Made by a program: the position numbers and the translations under genes. Below are positions 33,446-47,600 of a DNA stretch of 64,000 bases, piece after piece. The notes below the pieces were generated by a model. The model was not told where the DNA came from. It did not search any database and was given only the letters and a program-made list of their open reading frames with translations. Numbering within the stretch: the stretch's first letter is position 1; every line of letters starts with the position of its first letter. Source of the stretch: Halichondria panicea (lineage: Eukaryota; Porifera; Demospongiae; Suberitida; Halichondriidae); the NCBI RefSeq assembly GCF_963675165.1, contig NC_087381.1:434001-498000 (forward strand), read 5' to 3'.

Positions 33446-34912
33446 ATGTACAGCACAAAGATGGGCTCGAATGTGAAGTTCACTGTATTTGCACTACTGA
33501 CAATCACACTGTACGGAGGTCTATCCTTTGCTGTGTGGAATCTACATACCCAAACTGTGAGTCTAAAGTATGAGAATGCTAACCTACAGAACCAAATCAA
33601 TAAAAAGCAAGATATTGTCGGAGCTAATCCAAACCCCCACTCGAGTGATGAAGCCACGGTGATGGACACACTAAAGCGACTAACTCGACAATCCGGCTCC
33701 TCTCAAAGTGCTACTGATCTACTTGCTGATGCTCTGGCAGAACTAATTGAAAAGAAACTCTACACTATAATGGACTGTGCTAGAGATGATGCTGATAATT
33801 TAACTGACTGTTCGCTCAAGCCAGGCCCAAAGGGGGACAAGGGATGCCTGGGTGATCAAGGTAAAGAAGGCCCTCAGGGAATGAACGGAGAGCCTGGGGT
33901 CAAAGGACACATCGGCTACCCTGGTCATAAAGGGGAGGTGGGTCCAAAGGGTCCTATCGGCGATCCTGGCCCAATGGGGCACCAAGGGGTTAAAGGAGAT
34001 ATGGGCGAGATCGGTCACGAAGGTGAGGCTGGGGTTAAAGGCGAGCAAGGTATGAAAGGAAATTATGGTTTCCCTGGACACAAAGGCGAGAGTGGCGGGC
34101 CAGGTGCCAATGGGGTTAAGGGAGATCGAGGCTTTGGAGGCAATAATGGACGAAAGGGAGAGAAAGGAATGGCGGGTGATCCAGGTCCACCGGGACCTAT
34201 TCCCACTATTCCCTCTGAGGTGTGTGGTGGTCTTGGATGGAGGAAGGTGGTATTCATTGATTTGACTGATACTGGCCAAAACTGCCCTCAAGGACTAAAC
34301 CTGACTGGCTACTCAAAACGATCATGTGGTCGAACACATACAGGTCAAAGAAATTGTTCATCAGTCACCTTTCCTGTTGGTGGGGGTCAATACAGTCGAG
34401 TGTGTGGGAGAGCTAAGGCTTATCACTATGGGCTCCTGCATTCCTTTTATGGGTATCACCATGAATCACATGATATCAATGCACAGTACGTTACTGGACT
34501 AAGCTTCACTCATGGAACACCCAGGACACACATTTGGACATTTGCAGCTGGTTACTATCAAGCAAACAGCAGTGATACTTTCTTCGATCCTGAATATAGA
34601 GATATTCACTGTCCTTGTAACCCAGGTAACACCTACGGCTACCCTCCTTTTGTTGGTAATGACTATTTCTGTGAGAGTGGCGTAGGCTCTCGTTCTACAC
34701 TTGGATATAACACATTTTACCCTGATGATCCACTCTGGGATGGTCAGGGCTGTATCCATGGAAACCCGTGCTGCTCATTGAACAAACCACCGTGGTTTAG
34801 CAAAACACTACCAACCCCCACAACTGATAATATTGAAATGAGACTATGTATGAGTGGTGATGAAACGCTTGCTAACATTGCTCTTGAGCAAATGGAACTA
34901 TACGTCTACTGA
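33446..34912 (+). CDS. Collagen-like type II membrane protein with hypervariable C-terminal domain, copy at 33.4 kb (488 aa)
   Basis: Intact copy, KFTVFALL helix type. The coiled coil is short and ends in a unique INKKQDIVGANPN stretch in place of ISELRGFVGANPN. Collagen has HEGEAGVKGEQGMKGNYG and GMAGDPGPPG variants. Variable windows: TGQRNC, YGLLHSFYGYHHES, YQANSSDTFFDPEYRDIHC, SGDETLA. Unlike most copies the head begins CGGLGWRKVVFIDLTDTGQ. The frame also extends 13 codons upstream to 33407 without an ATG, so 33446 (CTACACATGTACAGC) was chosen. This copy's head matches fragments at 2621, 10997 and 27136, making it a likely partner in sequence exchange. Confidence 0.9.
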   Translation: MYSTKMGSNVKFTVFALLTITLYGGLSFAVWNLHTQTVSLKYENANLQNQINKKQDIVGANPNPHSSDEATVMDTLKRLTRQSGSSQSATDLLADALAELIEKKLYTIMDCARDDADNLTDCSLKPGPKGDKGCLGDQGKEGPQGMNGEPGVKGHIGYPGHKGEVGPKGPIGDPGPMGHQGVKGDMGEIGHEGEAGVKGEQGMKGNYGFPGHKGESGGPGANGVKGDRGFGGNNGRKGEKGMAGDPGPPGPIPTIPSEVCGGLGWRKVVFIDLTDTGQNCPQGLNLTGYSKRSCGRTHTGQRNCSSVTFPVGGGQYSRVCGRAKAYHYGLLHSFYGYHHESHDINAQYVTGLSFTHGTPRTHIWTFAAGYYQANSSDTFFDPEYRDIHCPCNPGNTYGYPPFVGNDYFCESGVGSRSTLGYNTFYPDDPLWDGQGCIHGNPCCSLNKPPWFSKTLPTPTTDNIEMRLCMSGDETLANIALEQMELYVY

Positions 34913-34976
34913 TGAACTAGAGACACTGAACATTGATCTGACTCTGTTAGCTACTTAATATCCTAGATTGCTTTAC

Positions 34977-35342
34977 ACCGTATCCGTATAGCGGGTTATT
35001 TCGTATGGGGAAATTTTCATATTATTTTTCATACTTATTGTAGAGCAAAAAGAAAAATATTCTACCCCAATACTGAGTTGTAAGCATGAAGTGATCCCTA
35101 TTAAACGTATAAATGTAGGTTGTTGCTTCTTAATCTATTTATTCATGTCAACAGCCGAGGGTTAGCACTTCAGTGCTCTAGTCCATATTGTAGAGCATCG
35201 TACGAAAAGAAGAACTACGCAATTATTCTACCGCACTAGGTTCAATGTCACTATCTGAGCTGTACGAATTTAGTATATGAAATATTTAATTGGGCAGTTC
35301 ATACAAAAATTTGCACCAACAAAATTTACCCGCTATACGGTA
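34977..35342. mobile_element. Inverted-repeat element with TACCGTATAGCGGGTA-type ends (best array copy)
   Basis: Left end ACCGTATCCGTATAGCGGGT, right end ACCCGCTATACGGTA. Related copies lie at about 3003, 9624, 12545, 18345, 28717 and 40205 in the array and, independently, inside introns of HMG20 (55305-55484) and the secreted-protein gene (58155-58365). No coding frame. Non-autonomous transposon family is inference from structure and copy number. Confidence 0.65.
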
Positions 35343-36375
35343 TCATTATTGTGACAGTCGTTGGTACATTGCCCACACACACACACACACCTTGACAGTT
35401 ATCTGGTGGGAGGATTGGAGGAGCACAGTTTCCTCCAGCTAGTCGACGACCAGCTCAGCTGTTGTAGCCATGGAAACAGGCAGGTCTACGGTCATCTTGT
35501 CACAACCTGCAGTCTCGCTCCACATCTGTGACAGTGTGTGTGGTGTGGGCGGGGGATAGAGTTATAGTCGCATGGAACTAAAATTAAAGTACGGTCCAAG
35601 TACAATGACATAATTATAATAGGGAGTATCCCAGTATGTACTATGTACGTTTGTGGAGTGTGAAGAGTGTGTATAATGAGGGTACACATTACCCCCCCCC
35701 CCCGGACAGAAACAACACTTGACGACCATCCCTACTCAAGTTGGTGTTGGGGAATCCTTGGAATGGCTTCGAGTAGCCAGTCTTAATGGAGGACACTTTT
35801 AAATCATCTCTTGGAAATCCATGGCAGCCAGGTCGAGAATAGGTGGGTGGCTGGTGTGGTAACTCCCCCTCTAGAGACCGCTGATTCAACAGCTATTAGC
35901 TACAAAAAGGGGTGGGGCTGGTCTGCAGCTAACACTCAGATCTGTTCACACTCACCAAAAGCAAGCTAGCTACTAGTAACTGTATATACAAGAGCTCCAT
36001 GCAAACATTTCCATCTATAATTATACCAAAATTAAGCAATAACAATAATCATAATTCATAAATCAATCTCAAGAGATCAGACTAAACAAAACTACAAACT
36101 AAGAATTTTGAGCTAGTTCACAATAATAATTATACTATACTGACAACGTTAAAGCGGTTTCACATAAGAATAATTATACGGCAACCATATAAATATGACG
36201 TGTACATGCAGTATAATGAGACCTCTTTACATGTACAATGTCATGTGATAATTACGTTGGGAAAAACAAATTTGAAAGCTATACAGCTGCTCCAGCTGCT
36301 CCAGCTGACCTCTGACAGCTGTCTGCAAAAATAGAAACTAAGAATACATTTAGTATTTGAGGTAAAAGATAATTT

Positions 36376-36430
36376 GATGGTCAGAAACCAAAAGCACCAC
36401 AACCACTTAGAAACCTTGTAACCTGTGGAG
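36376..36430 (+). promoter_or_regulatory. Conserved proximal promoter block of the array genes
   Basis: A block beginning GATGGTCAGAAACC and ending in CCTTGTAACCTGTGG lies ~50-105 bp before the ATG. Close copies precede every array gene with an intact 5' end, and also the truncated copy at 2621. It is kept although flanking DNA differs: it is attached to enolase exon-4 fragments, exon-6 fragments or unrelated AT-rich DNA. This suggests it is the functional promoter core. Confidence 0.55.
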
Positions 36431-36481
36431 TAATTGAATTGTGTACTTTAGTCAGTGCATTCTTCAAACTGAGAGCTACAC

Positions 36482-37948
36482 ATGTACAGCATAAAGATGG
36501 GCTCGAATGTGAAGATTATCAGTATATCAGTGGCAGCGTTTGTGCTACTGACAATCACACTATACGGAGGTCTATCCTTTGCTGTGTGGAATCTACATAC
36601 CCAAAGTGTGAGTCTAAAGTATGAGAATGCTAACCTACAGAACCAAATCTCTGAATTGCGAGGCTTTATCGGAGCTAATCCAAACCCCCACTCGAGTGAT
36701 GAAGCCACGGTGATGGACACACTAAAGCGACTAACTCGACAATCCGGCTCCTCTCAAAGTGCTACTGATCTACTTGCTGATGCTTTGGCAGAACTAATTG
36801 AAAAGAAACTCTACACTATAATGGACTGTGCTAGAGATGACGCTGATAATTTAACCGACTGTTCGCTCAAGCCAGGCCCAAAGGGGGACAAGGGATGCCT
36901 GGGTGATCAAGGTAAAGAAGGTCCTCAGGGAATGAACGGAGAGCCTGGGGTCAAAGGACACATCGGCTACCCTGGTCATAAAGGGGAAGTGGGTCCAAAG
37001 GGTCCTATCGGCAATCCTGGCCCAATGGGGCACCGAGGGGTTAAAGGAGATATGGGCGAGATCGGTCAACGAGGTGAGGCGGGGGTTAAAGGCGAGCGAG
37101 GTTTTAAAGGACATTATGGTTTCCCTGGACACAAAGGCGAGAGTGGCGGGCCGGGTGCCAAGGGGGTTAAAGGAGATCGAGGCTTTGGAGGCAATAATGG
37201 ACGAAAGGGAGAGAAAGGAATGACGGGGGTGCAAGGTCCACCGGGATCTATTCCAACTACTATTCCCTCTGAGGCGTGTGGTGGTCTTGGATGGAGGAAG
37301 GTGGCATTCATTGATATGACTGATACTAGCCAAAACTGCCCTCAAGGACTAACACTGACTGGCTACTCAAAACGATCATGTGGTCGGACACATACAAATG
37401 CATGGGCCTGTTCATCAGTCACCTTTCCTGTTGGTGGGGGTCAATACAGTCGAGTGTGTGGGAGAGCTAAGGCTTATCAGTGGGGTGAAATGAATTCCTT
37501 TTTGGGGTACCATAGACATTCACGTGGTATCAATGCACAATACGTTGCTGGACTAAGCTTCACTCATGGAACACCCAGGACACATATTTGGTCATTCGCA
37601 GCTGGTTTATATCAAGGAATCAGTGGTACCAACTATGGAATCCATCGCTGTCCTTGTAACCCAGGCAACACTGCCAGCCCCCCTCCTTATGTTGGTAATG
37701 ACTATTTCTGTGAGAGTGGCGTAAGCTCTAATTCAGCACGTGGAGGTCGCCTTTACCCTGCTGATCCACTCTGGGATGGTCAAGGCTGTATCCATGGTAA
37801 CCAGTGCTGTTCATTGAACAACCCACCGTGGTTTTTTAAAACACTACCAACCCCCACAACTGATGATATTGAAATGAGATTATGCTTGACTAATGCAGCA
37901 TCAATTTCTAACATTGCTCTTGAACAAATGGAACTATACGTCTACTGA
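36482..37948 (+). CDS. Collagen-like type II membrane protein with hypervariable C-terminal domain, copy at 36.5 kb (488 aa)
   Basis: Intact copy with a KIISISVAAFVLL helix and the short LKYENANLQNQISELRG coiled coil; overall closest to the copy at 14114 in the N-terminal half and promoter. Variable windows: TNAWAC, QWGEMNSFLGYHRHS, YQGISGTNYGIHRC and TNAASIS, with a distinctive SSNSARGGRLYPADPLWDG segment. The invariant HGNPCC is HGNQCC and IWTFAAG is IWSFAAG. The second window shares QWGEMNSF only with 14114, while the third is of the GISG type found in 16756, 19550, 25012 and 39261, so different windows have different relatives. Confidence 0.9.
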   Translation: MYSIKMGSNVKIISISVAAFVLLTITLYGGLSFAVWNLHTQSVSLKYENANLQNQISELRGFIGANPNPHSSDEATVMDTLKRLTRQSGSSQSATDLLADALAELIEKKLYTIMDCARDDADNLTDCSLKPGPKGDKGCLGDQGKEGPQGMNGEPGVKGHIGYPGHKGEVGPKGPIGNPGPMGHRGVKGDMGEIGQRGEAGVKGERGFKGHYGFPGHKGESGGPGAKGVKGDRGFGGNNGRKGEKGMTGVQGPPGSIPTTIPSEACGGLGWRKVAFIDMTDTSQNCPQGLTLTGYSKRSCGRTHTNAWACSSVTFPVGGGQYSRVCGRAKAYQWGEMNSFLGYHRHSRGINAQYVAGLSFTHGTPRTHIWSFAAGLYQGISGTNYGIHRCPCNPGNTASPPPYVGNDYFCESGVSSNSARGGRLYPADPLWDGQGCIHGNQCCSLNNPPWFFKTLPTPTTDDIEMRLCLTNAASISNIALEQMELYVY

Positions 37949-39260
37949 TGAACTAGAGACACTGAAAATCGATCTGACTCTGTTAGCTACTAGATTTACA
38001 GAATTATTGTGACATTTTTAGTTTTATATAGAGTGATTACTGTATTAATACAATGTTTTGCAAGCGAAAATCTTTGCAATTGAGTTAAATTATATACCTG
38101 AAATGTGTTGACAATTTGCGTTCTAACTTTTGCGATAATTATGGCAATGATCATGATGTCATACAAGCTAGTTCCAGAGGTATTTACAATCCTTACTTTT
38201 TGCGAAGCCTTTAGTACTCGCAAAGTTTGGTGCTCGCAAAACAATAAGTATACGGTTATACTTAATTGTTCACCTATAGTAACAGAGGTCATCTGATGCT
38301 TGACCCCGGTAGCGCTGTCCATCACCCACACCTCCCCCGACACACACAGCCGAGGAGCTAAGGGGTTATTAAAGGGGCACGCTTGTAGTACAGTGCCCCA
38401 GGAAACTCAGCCACACCCACTTCCTGTACAGAGGAGGGGGTGGTTACTAGAACAGTATTACCACAATATCTACTGAATATATGCAGCCGAGTCATGTCAG
38501 TACATCAACCATCGTACTGTGTATATATAATTATTAGTCCTAAGCAAGTTTATTGATCAATGGATGACTTCATGAACAGAATGAACTAAGCATTGTGTGT
38601 GTATAGGCAGACATGCAGTGGAGACTGAATACATCGGATACCTGTACGTTGTTTGTGTGTGTATATATAACAATATTCCTAGGTCATTCCATCCCAGGGT
38701 ATAGGTGTAGACATGCAGTGGAGACTGAATACATTGGATACCTGTAGCTATAATATAAGTCTTTAATTTGACAATTTGAACACAAATTACGGGCTCTCAA
38801 AGATAGCTACCACAACGGCAGATAGCATTTGCTTTTGAATAATCACAAAACTTGTATCTAATTATAAGGTAGTTCTGAGAGCTATTGAATGCATAATTAG
38901 TCGTGAAATTGGACGTTCTGAACACAAATTACGGGCTTTCTTTGTTTTGTTATAATATAGTACACTCACCTTCAGCAGTAGAGCGTTGCAAGCTTACTTC
39001 TCAATGCCAGTCTTAATCCTCCTCTTAGGATTTGTCACGAGGACGTCAATCTGTATATCTGTACTAGCCGTAAACTCCGCCCAGTTGTCTGAACTCTGAC
39101 GGCTTGTCTGTGCAAAAATAGAAATAGAATACATTTAAAAGGTAATTTGATGGTCAGAAACCAAAAGCACCACAACCACTGAAACCTTGTAACGTGTGGG
39201 AATAGGTTACTGTATAAATTGTGTACTTTAGTAGAGCAGCAACTTTGAACTGAGCTACAC
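37949..39260. repeat. Array spacer 14: block Ec and enolase exon-4 fragment
   Basis: Bases 37949-38260 parallel 5879-6200, acting as an empty site for the 6201-7315 element. Block Ec is about 38265-38445. A short segment (ACATGCAGTGGAGACTGAAT) is duplicated at about 38612 and 38711. The enolase exon-4 fragment is 38967-39089, followed by the TATA promoter. Confidence 0.65.
39213..39218 (+). promoter_or_regulatory. Candidate TATA box of array copy at 39261
   Basis: TATAAA 48 bp before the ATG in the usual CTGTATAAATTGTGTACTTT context. Confidence 0.5.
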
Positions 39261-40150
39261 ATGTACAGCACAAAGATGGGCTCGAATGTGAAGTTCACTG
39301 TATTTGCGCTACTGACAATCACACTATACAGAGGTCTATTCTTTGCTGTGTGGAATCTACATAACCAAAGTATAGCCCAAAGTGTGAGTCTAAAGGATGA
39401 GAATCGGAACCAAAACAATGAATTGCGAAGTCTAAAATCTGAGAATGCAAACCTACAGAATCAAATCTCTGAATTGCGAGGCTTTGTCGGAGCTAATCCA
39501 AACTCCCACACGAGTGATGAAGCCATGGTGATGGACACACTAAAGCGACTAACTCGACAATCCGGCTCCTCTCAAAGTGTGGTCGGACACATACAAATAG
39601 TATAGATTGTTCATCAGTCACCTTTCCTGTTGGTGGGGATCAATACAGTCGAGTGTGTGGGAGAGCTAAGGCTTATCACTATGGGTGGCTATATTCCTTT
39701 CTTGGGTATCACCAGTCACGTGGTATCAATGCACAGTACGTTGATGGACTAAGCTTCACTCATGGAACACCCAGGACACACATTTGGACATTTGCAGCTG
39801 GATTATATCAAGGAATTAGTGGTGATACTAACTATAGAAACTATCGTTGCCCTTGTAACCCAGGCAACACCTACACCTCCCCTCCTTTTGTTGGTAATGA
39901 CTATTTCTGTGAGAGTGGCGTAAGCTCTCGTTCTGCAGTTGGACGTAACATATTTTACCCTGATGATCCACTCTGGGATGGTCAGGGCTGTATCCATGGC
40001 AACCCATGCTGTTCGTTGAACAAACCACCGTGGTTTACCAAAACACTACCAACCCCCACAACTGATGATATTGAAATGAGAATGTGCATATGGCAAATTG
40101 CAGTAGCTGGTAACATAGCTCTTGAACAAATGGAACTATACGTCTACTGA
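39261..40150 (+). pseudogene. Array copy lacking the collagen region (~0.62-kb deletion)
   Basis: Tail, helix (LYRGLFFAVW, as in 10997) and coiled coil are open to RQSGSSQS. The sequence then jumps to the GRTHT part of the head domain, out of frame, giving a stop after 114 codons. The head is open in another frame from 39653 to TGA 40148-40150. Variable windows: TNSIDC, YGWLYSFLGYHQS, YQGISGDTNYRNYRC, WQIAVAG. It is the last copy of the array, next to the intact enolase gene. Confidence 0.85.
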
Positions 40151-41300
40151 TGATCGAACTAGAGACACTGAACATTGATCTGACTCTGTTAGCTACTAGA
40201 TTTACATACCGTATCCGTAGGGTTATTTTCATATGGAGAAATGTTCATATTGTAGAGCATTATACAAAGAAAAAAATTATTATTCTACCGCAATAGGTTT
40301 TACGTCACTATCATGAGCTGTACGAATATTTAGAATATGAAGTATTTAATTGCAAAGTTCATACGAAAATTTGCACCAACAAAAATTACTCGTCATACCA
40401 TATTATTGTGACAGTCGTTGGTACATTGCCCACCCCCCCACACACCCACACCCACACACCTCGAGAGTTGTCTGGTGAATGGACAACAAGGTGCTGCTCT
40501 GTTGTAGCCATGGCAACAGGCAGGTCTACAGTCATCTTGTCACAATCTTCAGAGCCTCGCTCCACATCTCTAACAGTGTGGTGTGTGGGCGGGGGATAGG
40601 GTTATAGTCTCGTACACTGGAACTGAATAATTATACATATAATAAATTATACTGTCAAGGTCACAGTTGAAGATAGCGAATGGCTGGTCTCGAGGCTAGG
40701 TCACAGTACACAGACATAGGGAGTATCCCAGTGTGCATGTACATACGTGTGTGTGTGTGTGTGTGTGAAGAGTGTATATAGTGAGGGTACACATTACCCC
40801 CCCTGGCCTCACCATCGCCATGATAGGGTAGAGAGTGGCTGTACAGGGACCCCCCGGACAGAAACAACACTTGACGACTGTCCCTACTCAAGTTGATGGT
40901 GTTGGGGAGTCACTTGGAATGGCCTCGAGTAGCCAGTCTTAATGGAGGAAAGGTTTGGTTTGAATCATCTCTTGTGTCTTGGAAATCCATGGCATGGCAG
41001 CTGTGGCTGAATGTGGTAACGCCCCCTCTAGAGAAACGCCGAGCAGCAGTTATTAGTACAAAGAGGGGTGGGGCTGGTCTGCAGCTAAAATTAATTTTGT
41101 TTTATCACCAAGCTAGTTACTGTACATAGGGAGCTCTATGCAAACATTTCCATCCACCAAAATTACTTATAATTAATGACAATAATTCATTGCTCAATAC
41201 AATCTCGAGGTCAGATCTCACAAATTACACAAAACTACAAACTAAAGAATTTCGAGCTAGTTGACAATACTACTGATAACGTTTCATTAATTGTTCATCT
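40151..41300. repeat. Array/enolase boundary: inverted-repeat element, blocks Eb and Ea
   Basis: Bases about 40205-40405 are the TACCGTATAG-type element, about 40410-40590 block Eb and about 40790-41010 block Ea. The Ea/Eb blocks lie directly 3' of the genuine enolase exon 6, the same order seen in the spacers with exon-6 fragments. This locus therefore shows the ancestral arrangement that was duplicated. Confidence 0.65.
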
Positions 41301-44039
<2,739 letters not shown>

Positions 44040-44526
44040 CTTGATAGTCTAGTAGGGAACGGCTGAGGCTTGGTTAATTGGCTGCAACTGTCTCGGTTAG
44101 CTTGCAAACTGCAAATTAGTACGCTGCCCCTGCAATGCTCTGTACGTATGTACTTAGGATATGAGGTACAAAGGTCAGTGACGGATACAGGAAATGATGT
44201 CATGTTGACGCTTCCGCTAGACTAGTATACGGAAGTGGACACAGGACCGTGTATGTCACTTTCGTAACCGGGAGTATACGGACTAGGTGTGGCTCTCGTA
44301 TGCACTGGTACCCGTGTACGTACTGATCTCACTTCACAGTAAAAAAGTGTCTCTTACCTAGCCTAGCTCTATCGCTACCTCATCTGTATAACCCGCACAA
44401 GGCCTGGAAGAGATATACAAGACAGCCGCTATAAGAGTACTCACTTCGTTGTAGCTAGGAAAATAGCCTGGCAGTAGTCAAGATCAGAAGATACTCAATT
44501 GATTTCTGACACTGACTGACTGAGAA
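44040..44526. promoter_or_regulatory. Divergent upstream region of enolase (-) and CDC42SE-like (+)
   Basis: 487 bp separate the two start codons. No TATA box or other motif could be identified with confidence. A shared or bidirectional promoter is inferred from the spacing only. Confidence 0.4.
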
Positions 44527-44582
44527 ATGGGAGATTCGTGGTCTTGTTTATCATGTTTAGGAGCTGAGGAGGCCCCAGTGAG

Positions 44583-44616
<34 letters not shown>

Positions 44617-47600
44617 CACACACACACTCACACGTACACACACGTACACACACACACCTCACACACACACACACACGTACATGTACGTACATATAAAGAG
44701 GCTATAATTAGTGTAGGTTGCACATCATAATTATACAGTGAAGTAACAGGCTATAAATACATTCATGAACAGCGTTTATCACGCTGTGTTTTTGTCATTG
44801 TCATTCTATTCATACGATGAACTGTAGCGTTGCCAGAACACTCTCTATTGAGCCAGCTTTGTCCACTTCCCTTGTGTGTGTATGTATGTTACTATGTATG
44901 AAGGTTAACTGCAATGCCTCCGCTGTTGTCGTCGTGTTGTCTAATCAAAATTTATGTTGTTGTACACTATTTATAGACGGAGTCCCAATTTTTATTAATA
45001 TGAAAACTTGATAGTAGTTCTGTACGTGTGAATAATGACACAAAGACACGCTTATTGTTGAATGGTACTGGATCTTACACACCTCAACATGTGTTTCTGA
45101 CCATAGAGCTTAATTACTCCTTAATTAAGTGCAGTTGATACTAGAAAATGAAGCCGATATTATTATATTATTTTGTAAAGCATCCCTTCTATTGGTCATT
45201 GATACTACATAAGCAGGTTGTACCAATTTTATACGAGATTGTCAAACGAGCTTTTATAGGTCTATACGCACTGTTTCACGGTCTTTGTCTATACACGACC
45301 GTGCATTGCTCTATTTGGCATGGCATTGTGTAAATGCCTTTGTGTATCCATGGTCTATAAATAGGCATTTCTGTAGAGATATTCGTACCAATGGGACATT
45401 CCTTCAAGCCGAGGAGCGAGTGCCAACCGTCCTGTATAGCTATTGTGTGTAATGCCTTAATTGTTCTTAAGAGCTTATGTATTAGGGTACATGTGAACTT
45501 AAGTTAATGACATTTCTGAGGCAATTAGAGTCATTACATTGCTCATCATCTTGTTCTAATGCTAGAGCTACTTAAAAGTGTGCGACATTCCACCATTTTA
45601 GTAGCTACACTGTAGATGCCTTGTATATCTCCTAGCTACACCGTACTACCCACTATACACTGACTGTATATGCCCTAGCCACCTAGCTACACTGTACAGT
45701 TATGCCCTAACCCTAGCCCCCTAGCTACACTGTACAGTTATGCTCTAACCCTAGCCCCCTAGCTACACTGTACAATTATGCCCCAATCCTAGCCCCCTAG
45801 CTACACTGTACAGTTATGCCCTAACCCTAGCCCCCTAGCTACACTGTACAGTTATACCCCAATCCTAGCCCCCTAGCTACACTGTACAGTTATGCTCTAA
45901 CCCTAGCCCCCTAGCTACACTGTACAATTATGCCCCAATCCTAGCCCCCTAGCTACACTGTACAGTTATGCTCTAACCCTAGCCCCCTAGCTACACTGTA
46001 CAATTATGCCCTAATCCTAGCCCCCTAGCTACACTGTACAGTTATGCTCTAACCCTAGCCCCCTAGCTACACTGTACAGTTATGCTCTAACCCTAGCCCC
46101 CTAGCTACACTGTACAGTTATGCTCTAACCCTAACCCTAGCCCCCTAGCTTCACACCAACCCCCTACCTCATACCACACACTAGTGAAGTCTAGTCCCTG
46201 TGTTTGTAACTATCATGTGTTTAGTCTCTCAACACCTCAACACCATACACAGACTTTGTGTGAAGCCAGAACGTAACCAATAATAATAATAATTATGCAA
46301 CTCTATTATTATGATTGAGAAATCCATCATTTGGGATATTTCATATCATTTGCATTCCAAAATTGTATTTAGGTATCTACTACATATGGTGTGTATCTAG
46401 GCAACCATACGATGCTACTTGTACTAGTTATAGTTGGCATATCTTTATGGTGGCAGGTTCAGAAGAGCCATGGCATATATATTATACTGTACTTTATTTT
46501 TGTCAAAGAATGGTGAAAATGATCATATTTGTTTTGCAGCAATGCTGTATTTTTATGTACACACAGAGAGCGTAAGTTGTGGTGTTCCATATTTAGACCT
46601 TTGTGTGAGTCTATTTATAGCAGGAAGTATTAATTATAGAGCTGGTTAGAGGTCATTCAACTGTATGCTTATATAAGGCAGTGGGATAATGTGGATAATG
46701 TGATCACCACACACACACACACACCCCACATGCACACATCCCCACATCCCACACACACACCCTGCCCACACACACACACACACACACACCACACACACAG
46801 CCACCTCGTAGAAGAAAAATCGATAAATCTTTGATAGGACTCCCTACAGATTTCCACGTAAGTTCACAACACCGCTCGTATGTGTGTATACGTTACTGTC
46901 CTTCCATGTCATGTGACTGCCCTTACATGTCATGTGATCTCCCTCACAGCATACGGGACACATTGGGAGCAGTGACTTTGGTACTGTAGATGTGAGTTCA
47001 ATATAATTATTTTACAGAACTTCTTATACTGTATATTTCAAGCGTATAGACTTTTGCTGATTAAGTATGTACCGCGAATATTATAATTATGTATGTAGCC
47101 TGGCCTTGAACAGGGTTACGATCCATTTTGTCTCTCTCTTCCAATCACAAATATTTGCACATGTCCACACGGACAGTGTCTCAACTATTAAGCTCACTGT
47201 GTGTTACACAATAGTAGCCTCATAATTATTATCCATTGTCTCCCTTTCTCTTACAGTTAAGTAACGTGCAATCGCAAATGCAGTCCAAAGGCGGCTCAGA
47301 AACAGGCACAACCATCCCGGAATCAATTACACCTACTGGGAAATTTGTGGTAAGAATGTGTACATGTACATATAACATTAGATCATGTGATCTCTAGATA
47401 GCCTTGGGCGTTCCTTAGAATGTATGGCCAACATGATCTAGCTTCGTCCCAGGCCAATTTTATAGTGTTACAATAGAGAAAGTGAGGCCAGGAATGAGGC
47501 TAGAACGTGTAGGGTTTAGGGTCAGTGTTAGTGTGTACTATAGTGTTTTCAACTGAGCTTCTCAACTAATTGCAAGCTACCTTCAACACAGCTGATGGCA

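Larger units (their letters stand above)
34913..36481. repeat. Array spacer 13: inverted-repeat element, blocks Eb and Ea, TATA-less promoter
   Basis: Near-identical in order to the spacer at 12.5-14.1 kb. The element is at 34977-35342, block Eb about 35360-35545, and a shortened block Ea about 35640-35830 with its middle deleted at a C-run (35694-35703). AT-rich promoter DNA runs to 36481. Confidence 0.65.

Noticed and set aside
44527-44577. N-myristoylation site at Gly2 of the CDC42SE-like protein
   Set aside because: Asp at position 3 is disfavoured in the myristoylation consensus; cysteine palmitoylation is the better supported anchor.
45660-46150. CRISPR-like array
   Set aside because: Units are contiguous 38-bp tandem repeats without unique spacers, in an animal intron.
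45660-46150. Chromosome end or true telomere
   Set aside because: The repeat is a 38-bp minisatellite inside an intron with genes on both sides.
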